From: Elioraea thermophila (ex Habib et al. 2022)
GTDB taxonomy: Bacteria; Pseudomonadota; Alphaproteobacteria; Acetobacterales; Acetobacteraceae
Direction: 5' to 3'
DNA: 64,000 nucleotides
Assembly: GCF_003336755.1 (NCBI RefSeq)
Contig: NZ_QMDI01000002.1
Location: 186,001-250,000 of the forward strand
Position numbers and translations under genes: made by a program. The stretch's first letter is position 1. The number at the start of each line of letters is the position of its first letter. Shown here piece after piece: positions 11,465-24,339 of the stretch. A model generated the notes under the pieces. That model did no database searches. It saw only the letters and a program-made list of their open reading frames with translations, and was not told the DNA's origin.

Positions 11465-12059
11465 GGTACACCTTCTCGTCTCCCGGCAGCGTGGTCATGC
11501 CTTCCCACGGCGAGAGGAAATCGAAGTTGCGGAAGTCCTGAGCGAGCTTCACCGGCTCGTAGACGAGTCGCTTCGTTTCCTCATCGTAGCGAAGCTCGAC
11601 GTGACCCGTCAGCGGGAAGTCCTTGCGCAACGGGTGCCCCTCGAAGCCGTAGTCGGTGAGGATGCGGCGCAGGTCCGGGTTGCCCTCGAACACGATGCCG
11701 AACAGGTCCCAGGCCTCGCGCTCGAACCAGCCCGCCGCCGGCCAGATCTCGACCACCGACGGCACGGGGGTCGCCTCGTCCGTCGTCGTGACCACGCGCA
11801 CGCGGCGGTTCGGCACCGGTGCGAGCAGGTTGTAGACGACCTCGAACCGCTCCGGCCGCTCCGGCCAATCGACGCCGCAGAGATCCATCAGTTGCACAAA
11901 GGCGAATCGAGGATCGTCGCGCAGCGTGCGCATGAGCGCGAGCAGATGTTCCCGCCGCGCATCGATGCGCAGTTCGCCGAGCCGTTCCCCCCAGGATAGG
12001 ACGGCCTGCGGGCACGCGGCAGCGATGTCCTCGCCCAAGCTGGCCAGTGTGCTCGTCAT
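11457..12059 (-). CDS. nuoC: NADH-quinone oxidoreductase subunit C
   Basis: 200-residue peripheral-arm subunit of the 30 kDa type. The family signature [20 protein letters not shown] and the following [17 protein letters not shown] are intact at about 115-150. I chose the ATG at 12057-12059, 13 bases after the nuoB stop. The open frame continues upstream, but only as arginine-, cysteine- and serine-rich shadow of nuoB. The C-terminal end overlaps the GTG start of nuoD. Confidence 0.97.
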   Translation of the reverse strand: MTSTLASLGEDIAAACPQAVLSWGERLGELRIDARREHLLALMRTLRDDPRFAFVQLMDLCGVDWPERPERFEVVYNLLAPVPNRRVRVVTTTDEATPVPSVVEIWPAAGWFEREAWDLFGIVFEGNPDLRRILTDYGFEGHPLRKDFPLTGHVELRYDEETKRLVYEPVKLAQDFRNFDFLSPWEGMTTLPGDEKVYRG

Positions 12060-12072
12060 CTGGAGGGCCCGA

Positions 12073-12621
12073 TCAGCGCCGCAGGATGGAGCCGCTGCGG
12101 CGGATCTTCTTCTGCAGCTGCATGATGCCGTAGAGCAGCGCCTCGGCCGTCGGCGGGCAACCGGGCACGTACACGTCCACGGGCACCACACGGTCGCAGC
12201 CGCGCACGACGCTGTAACTGTAGTGGTAGTAGCCCCCGCCATTGGCGCAGGAGCCCATGCTGATCACCCAGCGCGGTTCGGGCATCTGGTCGTACACGCG
12301 GCGGAGCGCGGGCGCCATCTTGTTGGTCAGCGTACCGGCGACGATCATCACGTCGCTCTGGCGCGGGCTCGCGCGCGGGATGATGCCGAAGCGATCGAGA
12401 TCGTAGCGGCTCATGTAGGCGTGGATCATCTCCACCGCGCAACAGGCAAGCCCGAAGGTCATCGGCCAGAGACTGCCCGTGCGGGCCCAATTCACCAGCT
12501 TGTCGAGCTGGGCAACCAGAAACCCCTTCTCGACCAGTGATTGGGTCGCCTGCTTCAGCACCGCGTCCTGCGCGGGGCCCGGCGGCAGCGCCTCCCGGTT
12601 CCAGGCAATCGAGGTCGTCAT
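12073..12621 (-). CDS. nuoB: NADH-quinone oxidoreductase subunit B, cluster N2
   Basis: 182-residue subunit that holds the terminal 4Fe-4S cluster N2, which reduces quinone. The ligands are the unusual adjacent pair Cys 60-61 (GLACCAVE), Cys 125 (MGSCANGGG) and Cys 155 (VPGCPPTAE), all present. The ATG at 12619-12621 gives the family length; upstream in-frame sequence is short and non-conserved. It lies 19 bases after the nuoA stop. Confidence 0.97.
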   Translation of the reverse strand: MTTSIAWNREALPPGPAQDAVLKQATQSLVEKGFLVAQLDKLVNWARTGSLWPMTFGLACCAVEMIHAYMSRYDLDRFGIIPRASPRQSDVMIVAGTLTNKMAPALRRVYDQMPEPRWVISMGSCANGGGYYHYSYSVVRGCDRVVPVDVYVPGCPPTAEALLYGIMQLQKKIRRSGSILRR

Positions 12622-12640
12622 CGCCAATCCTCCCCCGCAC

Positions 12641-13006
12641 TCACTCCCACTCGAGAGCACCCTTACGCCACTCGTAGATGAAACCGACGGTCAAAACCGC
12701 AAGGAAGGCCATCATCGAGCCGAAGCCGAGCCAGCCGATGTCGCCGAGTGCCACGGCCCAGGGGAAGAGAAAAGCGACCTCGAGGTCGAAGATGATGAAC
12801 AGGATGGCGACCAGGTAGAAGCGGACGTCGAATCGGCGTCGGGCGTCGTCGAACGGATCGAAACCGCATTCATAGGGCGACAGCTTGGCTGCATCGGGGT
12901 TCTGGCGCGCCGCGAGCAGGCTGCCCACAACCATGGCGACCGCGATGACGGCCGCGATGCCGATGAACACCAGGATCGGGAAATACTCGGCGAGATCGAC
13001 GCTCAC
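12641..13006 (-). CDS. nuoA: NADH-quinone oxidoreductase subunit A
   Basis: 121-residue, three-helix membrane subunit and first gene of the nuo operon. Family motifs [20 protein letters not shown] and [15 protein letters not shown] are intact; the cysteine in YECGFDP is the redox-sensitive loop residue. I chose GTG 13004-13006, which gives the usual length. A GGGAGGAG ribosome-binding stretch lies about 13 bases upstream, directly behind a hairpin at 13029-13048. Confidence 0.95.
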   Translation of the reverse strand: MSVDLAEYFPILVFIGIAAVIAVAMVVGSLLAARQNPDAAKLSPYECGFDPFDDARRRFDVRFYLVAILFIIFDLEVAFLFPWAVALGDIGWLGFGSMMAFLAVLTVGFIYEWRKGALEWE

Positions 13007-13028
13007 GACGAAAAGACGCTCCTCCCGG

Positions 13029-13048
13029 CCTCGCCAGCAGGCGAGGCT
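13029..13048 (-). other. Perfect hairpin in the nuoA leader
   Basis: Eight-base perfect inverted repeat GCCTCGCC/GGCGAGGC with a four-base loop (13037-13040). It lies immediately upstream of the GGGAGGAG that serves nuoA on the minus strand. A possible -10 (TATGCT, minus strand, 13061-13066) would put the hairpin near the 5' end of the transcript, but the -35 is poor. No T run follows, so it is not a terminator. A role in mRNA stability or ribosome access is inference only. Confidence 0.5.
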
Positions 13049-13129
13049 CACCCACCGTTAGCATAGAGGGGCGCGCCCCGCTTTTCCAGCGGCTTGCCGA
13101 AGCGTTTCGTGCGTAATGGCGGAAGAGAG

Positions 13130-13206
13130 TGGCGCGAGTGACGGGGCTCGAACCCGCGACCTCCGGCGTGACAGGCCGGCGCTCTGACCGACTGAGCTAC
13201 ACCCGC
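13130..13206 (-). tRNA. tRNA-Asp (GTC)
   Basis: 77-base tRNA with encoded CCA (13130-13132 as complement). The acceptor stem GCGGGTG pairs with CACTCGC, with one G-T pair. The anticodon stem CCGGC/GCCGG encloses the loop CTGTCAC, giving anticodon GTC. It lies between tRNA-Val and nuoA on the same strand. Confidence 0.97.
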
Positions 13207-13261
13207 GCGATCAATGTGGAACTACGGTCGGTGCCCGGCGAAGTCAAGCACCGCACCGGGC

Positions 13262-13336
13262 TGGTGGGCGGTGACGGGGTCGAACCGCCGACATCCTGTG
13301 TGTAAGACAGGCGCTCTACCGCTGAGCTAACCGCCC
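13262..13336 (-). tRNA. tRNA-Val (TAC)
   Basis: 75-base tRNA with encoded CCA. The acceptor stem GGGCGGT pairs fully with ACCGCCC. The anticodon stem CCTGT/ACAGG encloses CTTACAC, giving anticodon TAC. It lies between hupB and tRNA-Asp on the same strand. Confidence 0.97.
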
Positions 13337-13407
13337 ACCTGCACGTCGAGCACGATCGCGAAGCCGCGCGTGCCGGCCGAAACCGGCCGCGTGCCCTGCG
13401 AGAAACC

Positions 13408-13680
13408 TCAGTTGACCGCCTCTTTCAAGCCCTTGCCGGCCTTGAAGCGGACGCTGACGGTCGCCGGGATCTTGATCTCCTCGCCGGTGCGCGGGTTGCG
13501 GCCCTTGCCGGCCTTGCGCTTGGAGGTCGAGAAGGTGCCGAACCCCACGATCCGCACCTCCTGCTTCTTCTTCAATGCCCCCTCGATCGCGGCGAAGACG
13601 GTGTCGATCACCTCGGCCGCCTTGGCCTTCGACAGGTCGGTCTTGTCGGCGACGTGCGCCACCAGATCGTTCTTGTTCAC
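13408..13680 (-). CDS. hupB: HU family DNA-binding protein
   Basis: 90-residue histone-like protein that bends and compacts DNA. The HU fold is complete: MNKNDLVAHVADKTDLSKAK at the N terminus, VGFGTFSTSKRKAGKGRNP for the DNA-binding arm with the conserved RNP, and TVSVRFKAGKGLKEAVN at the end. I chose GTG 13678-13680, which gives the exact family length; longer upstream starts add a basic, non-conserved stretch. It follows lon on the same strand and has its own candidate promoter. Confidence 0.95.
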   Translation of the reverse strand: MNKNDLVAHVADKTDLSKAKAAEVIDTVFAAIEGALKKKQEVRIVGFGTFSTSKRKAGKGRNPRTGEEIKIPATVSVRFKAGKGLKEAVN

Positions 13681-13753
13681 CTCTGCTGCCCTCTTGCCCT
13701 TGCGAGATCGGCCAAGCCGGCGCCGACTCGGAACCGGCTCCGTACCGATCGGC

Positions 13754-13783
13754 ACTCTAGGCAGCGGATTTTGCCCCCGTCAA
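13754..13783 (-). promoter_or_regulatory. Candidate sigma-70 promoter for hupB
   Basis: On the minus strand, TTGACG (13778-13783) and TAGAGT (13754-13759) are separated by 18 bases, matching five and four consensus positions. The start would be near 13747, about 65 bases upstream of the hupB GTG. The region between lon and hupB is otherwise non-coding. Confidence 0.45.
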
Positions 13784-13904
13784 TCAGAGGGGCAGGAAAA
13801 GTCGCGGAAAACCGCCACTTTCCCTGCCCTCCTGCAGCGGGAGCCTTGTTTTGCCTGCCTTTCCGGCCACCGACTCGGCGCTCGGCACGGCGCGGGCCGA
13901 CGCG

Positions 13905-16331
<2,427 letters not shown>

Positions 16332-16495
16332 CCTATCCTCTCCTGGTCGGCGGCCCTGCCGTCGCACCTTCGGTCACGCCGGCCGGCCCCGTCTGTGACA
16401 GTTCGGCATATGGGGAGCGCGCGGGGCTTCGGCACCCCTGTCGTGGCAGGGCGGCTGCGCGGCGGACGCAGCCGGAGCGACCCGCCGCCGTTTCC

Positions 16496-17752
<1,257 letters not shown>

Positions 17753-17821
17753 GCCCGCTCCCGAGCTCGGCACGCCGCCAAGCCCCTGATGTTAGGGCTG
17801 ACCGCAGATGGAGACAAGGAC

Positions 17822-17855
17822 GGTGGGCCGGTCCGAACCCCGACCGGCCCCCACC
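17822..17855 (-). terminator. GC-rich hairpin between clpP and clpX
   Basis: Inverted repeat GGTGGGCCGGTC (17822-17833) and GACCGGCCCCCACC (17842-17855), with a two-base bulge and an eight-base loop, begins four bases after the clpP stop on the minus strand. The sequence after the stem is only weakly T-rich. It could be a partial terminator or an mRNA-stabilising structure that sets the clpP/clpX ratio. Confidence 0.45.
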
Positions 17856-17858
17856 GCC

Positions 17859-18500
17859 TCACTTCTTCTCGGCCTCTGGCGCGGGCCGGTTCTCCACCAC
17901 CTGGTCGACGATGCCGAAGGCCTTCGCCTCTTCGCCGGACATGAAGCGGTCGCGTTCGAGCGTGCGCTCGATGGTCTCGATGTCCTGGCCCGTGTGCTTG
18001 GCGTAGATCTGGTTCAGCCGGGCCCGGATGGCGAGGATCTCGCGCGCCTGGATCTCGATGTCGGTCGCCTGGCCCTGCGCACCGCCCGAAGGCTGATGCA
18101 CCATGATCCGGCTGTTCGGCAGGGCGTAGCGCTTGCCCTTTGCGCCGGCGGCGAGCAGCAGCGAGCCCATCGAGGCCGCCTGCCCGATGCAGACCGTGCT
18201 CACGGGGCTGCGGATGTACTGCATGGTGTCGTAGATCGCGAGGCCCGAGGTGACCACACCGCCGGGGCTGTTGATGTAGAAGGCGATGTCCTTGTTCGGG
18301 TTCTCGCTTTCCAGGAACAGGAGCTGCGCACACAGGAGGCTTGCCACCTGGTCGTAGACCGGCCCGGTGAGGAAGATGATCCGCTCCTTGAGCAGGCGCG
18401 AGTAGATGTCGAACGCCCGCTCGCCGCGCGCGGTCTGTTCGATCACCATCGGCACCAGGGTGTTGCTGTACACCTCCAGCGGGTCACGCTCGCGGAACAA
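17859..18500 (-). CDS. clpP: ClpP, proteolytic subunit
   Basis: 213-residue serine protease that forms the tetradecameric chamber of ClpXP. The catalytic triad is Ser 110 (GQAASMGS), His 135 ([10 protein letters not shown]) and Asp 184 (LERDRFM). The start is TTG at 18498-18500, supported by GGAAGGA eight bases upstream and by the family-like start [20 protein letters not shown]; the next in-frame ATG (residue 18) would remove the propeptide region. It lies between tig and clpX in the usual order. Confidence 0.96.
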   Translation of the reverse strand: MFRERDPLEVYSNTLVPMVIEQTARGERAFDIYSRLLKERIIFLTGPVYDQVASLLCAQLLFLESENPNKDIAFYINSPGGVVTSGLAIYDTMQYIRSPVSTVCIGQAASMGSLLLAAGAKGKRYALPNSRIMVHQPSGGAQGQATDIEIQAREILAIRARLNQIYAKHTGQDIETIERTLERDRFMSGEEAKAFGIVDQVVENRPAPEAEKK

Positions 18501-18565
18501 GGCTGTTTCCTTCCGTTTCCGAGGGTTGTCGATCGTCCCGTCGATCGACCTTCAACAATATAGTC

Positions 18566-19924
18566 TCATCCCGCCGCCGCGCCAGCCGCCGGAGCGTCCG
18601 CCGGCGCATCGGGGTCGCGCGCAAGCTCGGCAGGCTCCACGGTGCGCTCGGTCACCTTGGCCAGCGCCACCACGAAGTCGATCACCTTGTCCTCGAAGAT
18701 CGGCGCCCGCAGCCTTTCCACCGCCTCCGGGTTCTGCTGGAAGAACTCGACCACCTTGCGCTCCTGGCCCGGGTAGCGCGAGGCCTCCGCCATCACTGCC
18801 CGGCGCAGCTCGTCCTGCGACACCGACAGGTTGTTCGCCCGCCCGATCTCGGCCAGCAGGAGCCCAAGCCGCACCCGCCGTTCGGCGATCGCCCGATACT
18901 CGGCCTTCAGCGTGGCCTCGTCCTTGCCGCGATCCGCCTCGTCGAGGCGGCCCTCCTTCATCTCCTGCTCGACGCGCTGCCAGATGCCGCCGAACTCGGC
19001 TTCCACCATGCCTTCGGGCACGGGGAAAGCGGCGCGCTCGGCCAGCGCGTCGAGCACCGCCCGCTTCAGCCGAAGCCGCGATAGCTGGTCGTACTCGCGC
19101 TGAATCGCGTTGCGCACGGCCTCGCGCATCGCCTCCAGCGTCTCGAAGCCGTGCTTCTTGGCGAGCTCGTCGTCGACCGCCGGCGGCAGGGCGCGCCTGA
19201 GCGCCTTCGCCGTCACCGTGAACGTGGCCTCTTTGCCGGCAAGCTCCGCCGCCGGATAGCCCTCGGGAAAGGTGACGACGATCTCCTTCGTCTCGCCGGG
19301 CGCGAGCCCGACCAACCCCTCGGTGAAGCCGGGAATGAAGCCCGTGCCCCCGACCTCGATCTCGAAATCGGAGGCCGTGCCGCCCTTGAACGGCTTGCCG
19401 TTGATCCGGCCGACGAAATCGACCACCAGCAGGTCGCCGACCGCCGCCGGGCGGGCCTCCTCGATCGGTTCACTGCGCCGATGCCGCCGGGCGATCTCCT
19501 CGAGGCGCCGCGCCACCTCCTCCTCCGAGGCGGTGGCGACGAGCTTCTCCACCGCGATCTCGGACAGCTCGGGGATAGTGATTTCGGGGAGTACCTCGAT
19601 GTCGAGGGTGAACTCGAGATCCGCCCCCTCCGACCAGTTCACGATGTCGACCCGCGGCCGCGCCGCCGGCTTCAGTCCGTGATCGGCAACCACACGGCGC
19701 GCGGCGTCATCGAGCGAGCGCTCCAGCACCTCGCTCATTACCGCCTGGCCATAGCGCTGGGCGACGATCTTCGGCGGCACCTTGCCGGGCCGGAACCCCG
19801 GCAGGCGAAGCTGGCGACCGAGCTCGGCCAGCCGCGCCTCCTTGCGCGCGGCGAGTTCCGCCGCCGGCAGGACCACCGAGAACGCGCGCCGCAACCCTTC
19901 CGCCGGCTTTTCCACCACCTGCAT
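18566..19924 (-). CDS. tig: Trigger factor
   Basis: 452-residue ribosome-associated chaperone and peptidyl-prolyl isomerase. The N-terminal ribosome-binding domain holds the signature GFRPGKVPPKIV at about 42-53. The FKBP-type domain (GDLLVVDFVGRINGKPFKGG, then GFTEGLVGLAPGE) follows at about 160-240, and a long helical C-terminal domain ends in an Ala/Pro/Asp-rich tail. ATG at 19922-19924 is preferred to a TTG six bases upstream because GAGG then lies about ten bases before it. tRNA-Leu ends 47 bases upstream on the same strand. Confidence 0.97.
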   Translation of the reverse strand: MQVVEKPAEGLRRAFSVVLPAAELAARKEARLAELGRQLRLPGFRPGKVPPKIVAQRYGQAVMSEVLERSLDDAARRVVADHGLKPAARPRVDIVNWSEGADLEFTLDIEVLPEITIPELSEIAVEKLVATASEEEVARRLEEIARRHRRSEPIEEARPAAVGDLLVVDFVGRINGKPFKGGTASDFEIEVGGTGFIPGFTEGLVGLAPGETKEIVVTFPEGYPAAELAGKEATFTVTAKALRRALPPAVDDELAKKHGFETLEAMREAVRNAIQREYDQLSRLRLKRAVLDALAERAAFPVPEGMVEAEFGGIWQRVEQEMKEGRLDEADRGKDEATLKAEYRAIAERRVRLGLLLAEIGRANNLSVSQDELRRAVMAEASRYPGQERKVVEFFQQNPEAVERLRAPIFEDKVIDFVVALAKVTERTVEPAELARDPDAPADAPAAGAAAG

Positions 19925-19971
19925 GAGCAATCCGCCTCACCTCACCCCGCCCGCGTGGGCGGTGCCTGCAC

Positions 19972-20056
19972 TGGTGCGGGCGGAGGGATTTGAACCCCCA
20001 CGACTTGCGTCACCGGAACCTAAATCCGGCGCGTCTGCCAGTTCCGCCACGCCCGC
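19972..20056 (-). tRNA. tRNA-Leu (TAG)
   Basis: 85-base class II tRNA with encoded CCA and a long variable arm. The acceptor stem GCGGGCG pairs with CGCCCGC. The anticodon stem CCGGA/TCCGG encloses TTTAGGT, giving anticodon TAG. It lies directly upstream of tig on the same strand. Confidence 0.97.
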
Positions 20057-20168
20057 CGAACCCGCGCCGACCGCACCACCCGCGAGAGAGAGGGCGCGTC
20101 TAGCGCACCCCCGTGCGCTGGGCAAGGCGCCGTTGCGCGTAGGCCCGAGCGGGCCCTAAACACAGCTC

Positions 20169-21713
20169 GTGCCAAGCGCCCCTCACGATGCAGACCTCCC
20201 CCCCGTCGATCTCGCGATCATCGGCGGCGGCATCAACGGCGCCGGCATCGCGCGCGACGCCGCCGGCCGCGGCTGGCGCGTGGCGCTGATCGAGCAGGGC
20301 GACCTCGCCCAGGCCACCTCCTCGACGTCCACCAAGCTCATCCACGGCGGGCTGCGCTATCTCGAGCACCACGCCTTCCGCCTCGTGCGCGAAGCGCTCG
20401 CCGAACGCGAGGTGGTGTGGGGAATCGCGCCGCACATCGTCCGGCCGCTGACCTTCATCCTGCCGCATGATCGGAACCATCGCCCCGCCTGGCTGCTCCG
20501 GCTGGGACTCTTCCTTTACGACCACCTGGGCGGGCGGCGGCGCCTGCCCGCGACACGGGTGCTGGATCTGCGCACCGCGCCGGAGGGCGCGCCGCTGCGC
20601 CAGGGGCTTCGGCGCGGTTTCGCCTACGCCGATTGCTGGGTCGACGACGCCCGCCTTGTCGTGCTCAACGCGCGCGACGCCGCCGATCGCGGGGCGAGGA
20701 TCCTCACCCGCACCCGCCTCCTTGCCGCCGAACGGAGCGAGGGACTGTGGCGGCTCACGCTCGAGGACACGGAAACCGCTGCCCGCCGCGGCCTCGCCGC
20801 CCGCGCCCTGGTCAATGCAGCCGGGCCCTGGGTCGCGCACGTGCTGGAGCGGGTGATCGGCACCAAGAGCCCAGCCCCGGTGCGGCTGGTGCGCGGCAGC
20901 CACATCGTCGTGCCACGCCTGTTCGCGCACGCCTCGGCCTACATCCTGCAGAACGATGACCGGCGGATCGTCTTCGCCATCCCGTACGAGGAGGGCTTCA
21001 CCCTCATCGGCACCACCGATGTCGATCACACCGGCGATCCAGCCGCGGTGCACGCGACGGCGGAGGAGGTCGCCTATCTCTGCCGCGCCGTCTCCGCCTG
21101 GTTCCGCCGCCCGGTCTCGCCCGACGACGTCGTCTGGTCCTACGCCGGGGTGCGCCCCCTCTACGACGACGGTGCCTCCGCCGCGCAGGAAGCGACCCGG
21201 GATTACGTGCTCGCCCTCGATGCGCCGGTGGGGGCCCCAGCCCTCCTGTCCATCTTCGGCGGCAAGATCACCACGTATCGGCGCCTCGCCGAGGCCGCGC
21301 TTGCCAAGCTCGCGCCGCATCTGCCCGCCGTGCGCGGTCTTGCTTCGGGCTGGACCGGGCGCACGCCTCTCCCGGGCGGGGATTTCCCGATCGACGGCAT
21401 CGATGCCCTGATCGGCGACCTGCGCGCCCGCTTCCCCTTCCTCGATTCGCGCAGGACCCGTCGCCTCGCGCGGTCCTACGGCACCCTCGCGGCGCGTGTG
21501 CTCGGCGACGCCCGCACGCCCCAGGAGCTCGGGCGCGACCTCGGGGCGGGGCTCACGGAGGCGGAACTCCTCTGGCTCGTCCGCCACGAATGGGCGCGCA
21601 CGGTCGAGGATGTGCTCTGGCGCCGCACCAAGCTGGGCCTTCGCCTGGATTCGGCCGGGCGCGAGGCTGTCGCTCGCGCCCTCGACGGCCTTCGGGCGGA
21701 GGCCGCGGCGTGA
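20169..21713 (+). CDS. glpD: Aerobic glycerol-3-phosphate dehydrogenase
   Basis: 514-residue FAD flavoenzyme that oxidises sn-glycerol 3-phosphate to dihydroxyacetone phosphate at the membrane and passes electrons to quinone. The FAD-binding loop [14 protein letters not shown] lies at about 17-30, followed by [16 protein letters not shown] and, further on, [12 protein letters not shown]. The C-terminal domain ([20 protein letters not shown]) is normal. It starts with GTG at 20169. Its TGA overlaps the GTG of glpK, so the pair is translationally coupled; no glpF transporter is adjacent. Confidence 0.96.
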   Translation: MPSAPHDADLPPVDLAIIGGGINGAGIARDAAGRGWRVALIEQGDLAQATSSTSTKLIHGGLRYLEHHAFRLVREALAEREVVWGIAPHIVRPLTFILPHDRNHRPAWLLRLGLFLYDHLGGRRRLPATRVLDLRTAPEGAPLRQGLRRGFAYADCWVDDARLVVLNARDAADRGARILTRTRLLAAERSEGLWRLTLEDTETAARRGLAARALVNAAGPWVAHVLERVIGTKSPAPVRLVRGSHIVVPRLFAHASAYILQNDDRRIVFAIPYEEGFTLIGTTDVDHTGDPAAVHATAEEVAYLCRAVSAWFRRPVSPDDVVWSYAGVRPLYDDGASAAQEATRDYVLALDAPVGAPALLSIFGGKITTYRRLAEAALAKLAPHLPAVRGLASGWTGRTPLPGGDFPIDGIDALIGDLRARFPFLDSRRTRRLARSYGTLAARVLGDARTPQELGRDLGAGLTEAELLWLVRHEWARTVEDVLWRRTKLGLRLDSAGREAVARALDGLRAEAAA

Positions 21714-23206
21714 GCGGCTTCGTCCTCGCCATCGACCAGGGCACCACCTCGACACGAGCACTCGTGTTCGATGCCGACCGGCGTCTGATCGCCTCCGCCC
21801 AGGAGGAGTTCCCGCAGCACTACCCCGCTCCCGGCTGGGTCGAGCACGACCCGGAGGACCTCTGGCGCACCACCCTCGCCACGGCCCGCACCGCCCTGGC
21901 GCGTGCGGGGCTTGCCGCCTCCGCCATCGCCGCCATCGGGCTCACCAACCAGCGCGAAACGACCCTGCTCTGGGACCGCGCCAGCGGCCGCCCCATCCAT
22001 CGCGCCATCGTCTGGCAGGACCGCCGCACGGCGGAGGCCTGCGCGCGGCTTCGCGCCGAAGGCCACGAATCTTTCGTCACCGCCCGCACGGGGCTCCTGC
22101 TCGACCCCTATTTCTCGGCGACCAAGATCGCCTGGCTTCTCGACCGGGTGGAGGGTGCACGCGAGGCCGCCGAGGCGGGACGGCTCGCCTTCGGCACCGT
22201 CGACAGCTGGCTGCTCTGGCGCCTTACCGGCGGCCGAATCCACGCCACCGACGCCACCAACGCCTCGCGCACGCTGCTCCTCGACCTCACCACCTTGCGC
22301 TGGGACGAGGATCTCTGCCGCCTGTTCCGCATCCCGCCCGCGATCCTGCCCGAACTCCGCGACTGCGCCGACGACTACGGCACCACCGAGCCTCGGCTGT
22401 TCGGCGCCGCCATCCCGATCCGCGGCGTGGCGGGCGACCAGCAGGCGGCGCTGATCGGCCAGGCCTGTTTCGCCCCCGGCATGGTGAAGGCGACCTACGG
22501 CACCGGCGCCTTCGCCTTGCTCAACACCGGCGCCGCCCCCGTCTCCTCACGCAACCGCATGCTCACCACCCTCGGCTACCGTTTCGCCGGCCGCACGGCC
22601 TACGCCCTGGAGGGCGCGGTGTTCGTCGCCGGTGCCGCCGTGCAGTGGCTGCGCGACGGGCTCGGCCTGATCGCCACCGCCGCGGAGACCGACCGCCTCG
22701 CCGCCGAGGCCGACCCCGACCAGCCCGTCGTCCTGGTCCCGGCCTTCACCGGGCTCGGCGCGCCGTGGTGGGACGCCGAGGCCCGTGGCGCCCTGTTCGG
22801 GCTGACGCGCGGCACCACACGGCGCGAACTCGCCCGTGCCGTGCTCGATTCGATCGCGTTCCAGACCTGCGACCTGCTGGCCGCCATGCGGGAGGACTGG
22901 GGTGGGGATTGCCCCTCGCTCCTTCGGGTGGACGGGGGGCTCGCCGTCTCCGACTGGACGATGCAGCGCATCGCCGACCTCACCGGCACGCCGGTCGATC
23001 GGCCGGCCATGCGGGAGACGACCGCTCTCGGCGCGGCCTGGCTCGCCGGCTTCGCCGCGGGCCTTTACCCCTCGCCCGAGGAGACGGCGCGCGCCTGGGC
23101 CGCCGAACGCCGGTTCGTCCCCGAACTCGACGAGAGGGCGCGGGCCGCCGTCCTTGAGCGCTGGCGCGAGGCCGTGCGCCGCACGCTCTCCGCCCCGCCG
23201 GGCTGA
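21710..23206 (+). CDS. glpK: Glycerol kinase
   Basis: 498-residue FGGY-family kinase that phosphorylates glycerol to glycerol 3-phosphate, the substrate of GlpD. The phosphate-binding loop [11 protein letters not shown] lies at 7-17, then [10 protein letters not shown] and the ATP-site stretch [12 protein letters not shown], all family signatures. I chose the GTG at 21710-21712, which overlaps the glpD stop and gives the family N terminus [11 protein letters not shown]; the longer open frame upstream is glpD shadow. Confidence 0.97.
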   Translation: MSGFVLAIDQGTTSTRALVFDADRRLIASAQEEFPQHYPAPGWVEHDPEDLWRTTLATARTALARAGLAASAIAAIGLTNQRETTLLWDRASGRPIHRAIVWQDRRTAEACARLRAEGHESFVTARTGLLLDPYFSATKIAWLLDRVEGAREAAEAGRLAFGTVDSWLLWRLTGGRIHATDATNASRTLLLDLTTLRWDEDLCRLFRIPPAILPELRDCADDYGTTEPRLFGAAIPIRGVAGDQQAALIGQACFAPGMVKATYGTGAFALLNTGAAPVSSRNRMLTTLGYRFAGRTAYALEGAVFVAGAAVQWLRDGLGLIATAAETDRLAAEADPDQPVVLVPAFTGLGAPWWDAEARGALFGLTRGTTRRELARAVLDSIAFQTCDLLAAMREDWGGDCPSLLRVDGGLAVSDWTMQRIADLTGTPVDRPAMRETTALGAAWLAGFAAGLYPSPEETARAWAAERRFVPELDERARAAVLERWREAVRRTLSAPPG

Positions 23207-23271
23207 GCGACCCACCCTTGCCGCCGTCCCGCCACGGAGGCGCCGCGACGGCGTGCTTCGCCCGCGCTACC

Positions 23272-24339
23272 ATGCCGGTCGTGACCCACCTTCCCCTCCC
23301 CCTCGCCGGGCGCGGTTCGGAGGCCGCCGCCGGGCCGCCGCCCGCCCTCTCCGTCGTCGTGCCCGCCTACAACGAGGAGGAGGTGCTGCCCGAATTCCAC
23401 CGTCGCCTCGCCGCGGTGATGGACGGGCTCGGCCTGCCGTGGGAGGTGGTCTACGTCAACGACGGCTCGCGCGACGGCACGCTCGCCGTCATGCTGTCCT
23501 TGCGCGAGCGCGATCCGCACGTCTCGGTGGTCAACCTCTCGCGCAACTTCGGCAAGGAGATCGCGCTCACCGCCGGGCTCGACCACGCGCGTGGGTCGGA
23601 GGCGGTGATCGTCATCGACGCCGACCTGCAGGATCCGCCCGAACTGATCCCGGAGCTCGTGCGCACCTGGCGCGAGGGCTACGACGTCGTCTACGCGCAG
23701 CGCCGGGCGCGCGCGGGCGAGACCTGGCTGAAGCGGGCCACCGCCGCCGCCTTCTACCGGGTGATGGAACGGCTCGGCGGGCGCGTGAAACTCCCCCGCG
23801 ACACGGGCGACTTCCGGCTGATGAGCCGGCGCGCCACCGACGCGCTGCTCACCTTGCGCGAACAGCACCGCTTCATGAAGGGGCTGTTCGCCTGGATCGG
23901 TTTCCCGTCCAAGGCCGTGCTGTATCATCGCGCGCCGCGTGCGGCCGGCACCACCAAGTGGAACTACTGGAAGCTCTGGAACCTCTCGCTCGAGGGCATC
24001 ACCAGCTTCACCGTCGCCCCCCTCAAGGTCGCGACCTATCTCGGCCTGCTCTGTGCAACGGGCGCCCTCGCCTACGGCACCTTCATGGTCGTGCGCACCC
24101 TGCTGTTCGGCAACCCCGTCCCCGGCTACCCGAGCCTGATCACGGTCGTGCTGTTCCTGGGTGGCGTGCAGCTCGTCACCCTCGGCATCATCGGCGAGTA
24201 TCTCGGGCGGGTGTTCAACGAGACGAAGGGCCGCCCGCTCTACATCGTCGAGCGGCATCTGCCGAGCCGCGCCCCTTCAGCCGCCGCGGCAGACGAGCAG
24301 CGCGCCGACCTCCCGGCAACCCCGCGCGCCGCCGAGTAG
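23272..24339 (+). CDS. Membrane-anchored family 2 glycosyltransferase (DPM1/ArnC type)
   Basis: 355-residue protein with an N-terminal GT-A domain and two C-terminal membrane helices. Visible motifs are SVVVPAYNEEEVLPEFH, VNDGSRDGT and the metal-binding DAD in VIDADLQDPPEL (Asp 116, 118). The C-terminal layout (FTVAPLKVATYLG then LGIIGEYLGRVFNETKGRP) is typical of polyprenyl-phosphate glycosyltransferases, which transfer a sugar to the lipid carrier. The sugar cannot be told. ATG 23272 was chosen over an upstream TTG. It may be read with glpDK. Its last 63 bases overlap the opposite-strand gene. Confidence 0.88.
   Translation: MPVVTHLPLPLAGRGSEAAAGPPPALSVVVPAYNEEEVLPEFHRRLAAVMDGLGLPWEVVYVNDGSRDGTLAVMLSLRERDPHVSVVNLSRNFGKEIALTAGLDHARGSEAVIVIDADLQDPPELIPELVRTWREGYDVVYAQRRARAGETWLKRATAAAFYRVMERLGGRVKLPRDTGDFRLMSRRATDALLTLREQHRFMKGLFAWIGFPSKAVLYHRAPRAAGTTKWNYWKLWNLSLEGITSFTVAPLKVATYLGLLCATGALAYGTFMVVRTLLFGNPVPGYPSLITVVLFLGGVQLVTLGIIGEYLGRVFNETKGRPLYIVERHLPSRAPSAAAADEQRADLPATPRAAE

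Noticed and set aside
23218-23271. Longer N terminus of the membrane glycosyltransferase from TTG 23218
   Set aside because: The added residues are not conserved-looking and the ATG at 23272 gives a normal start.
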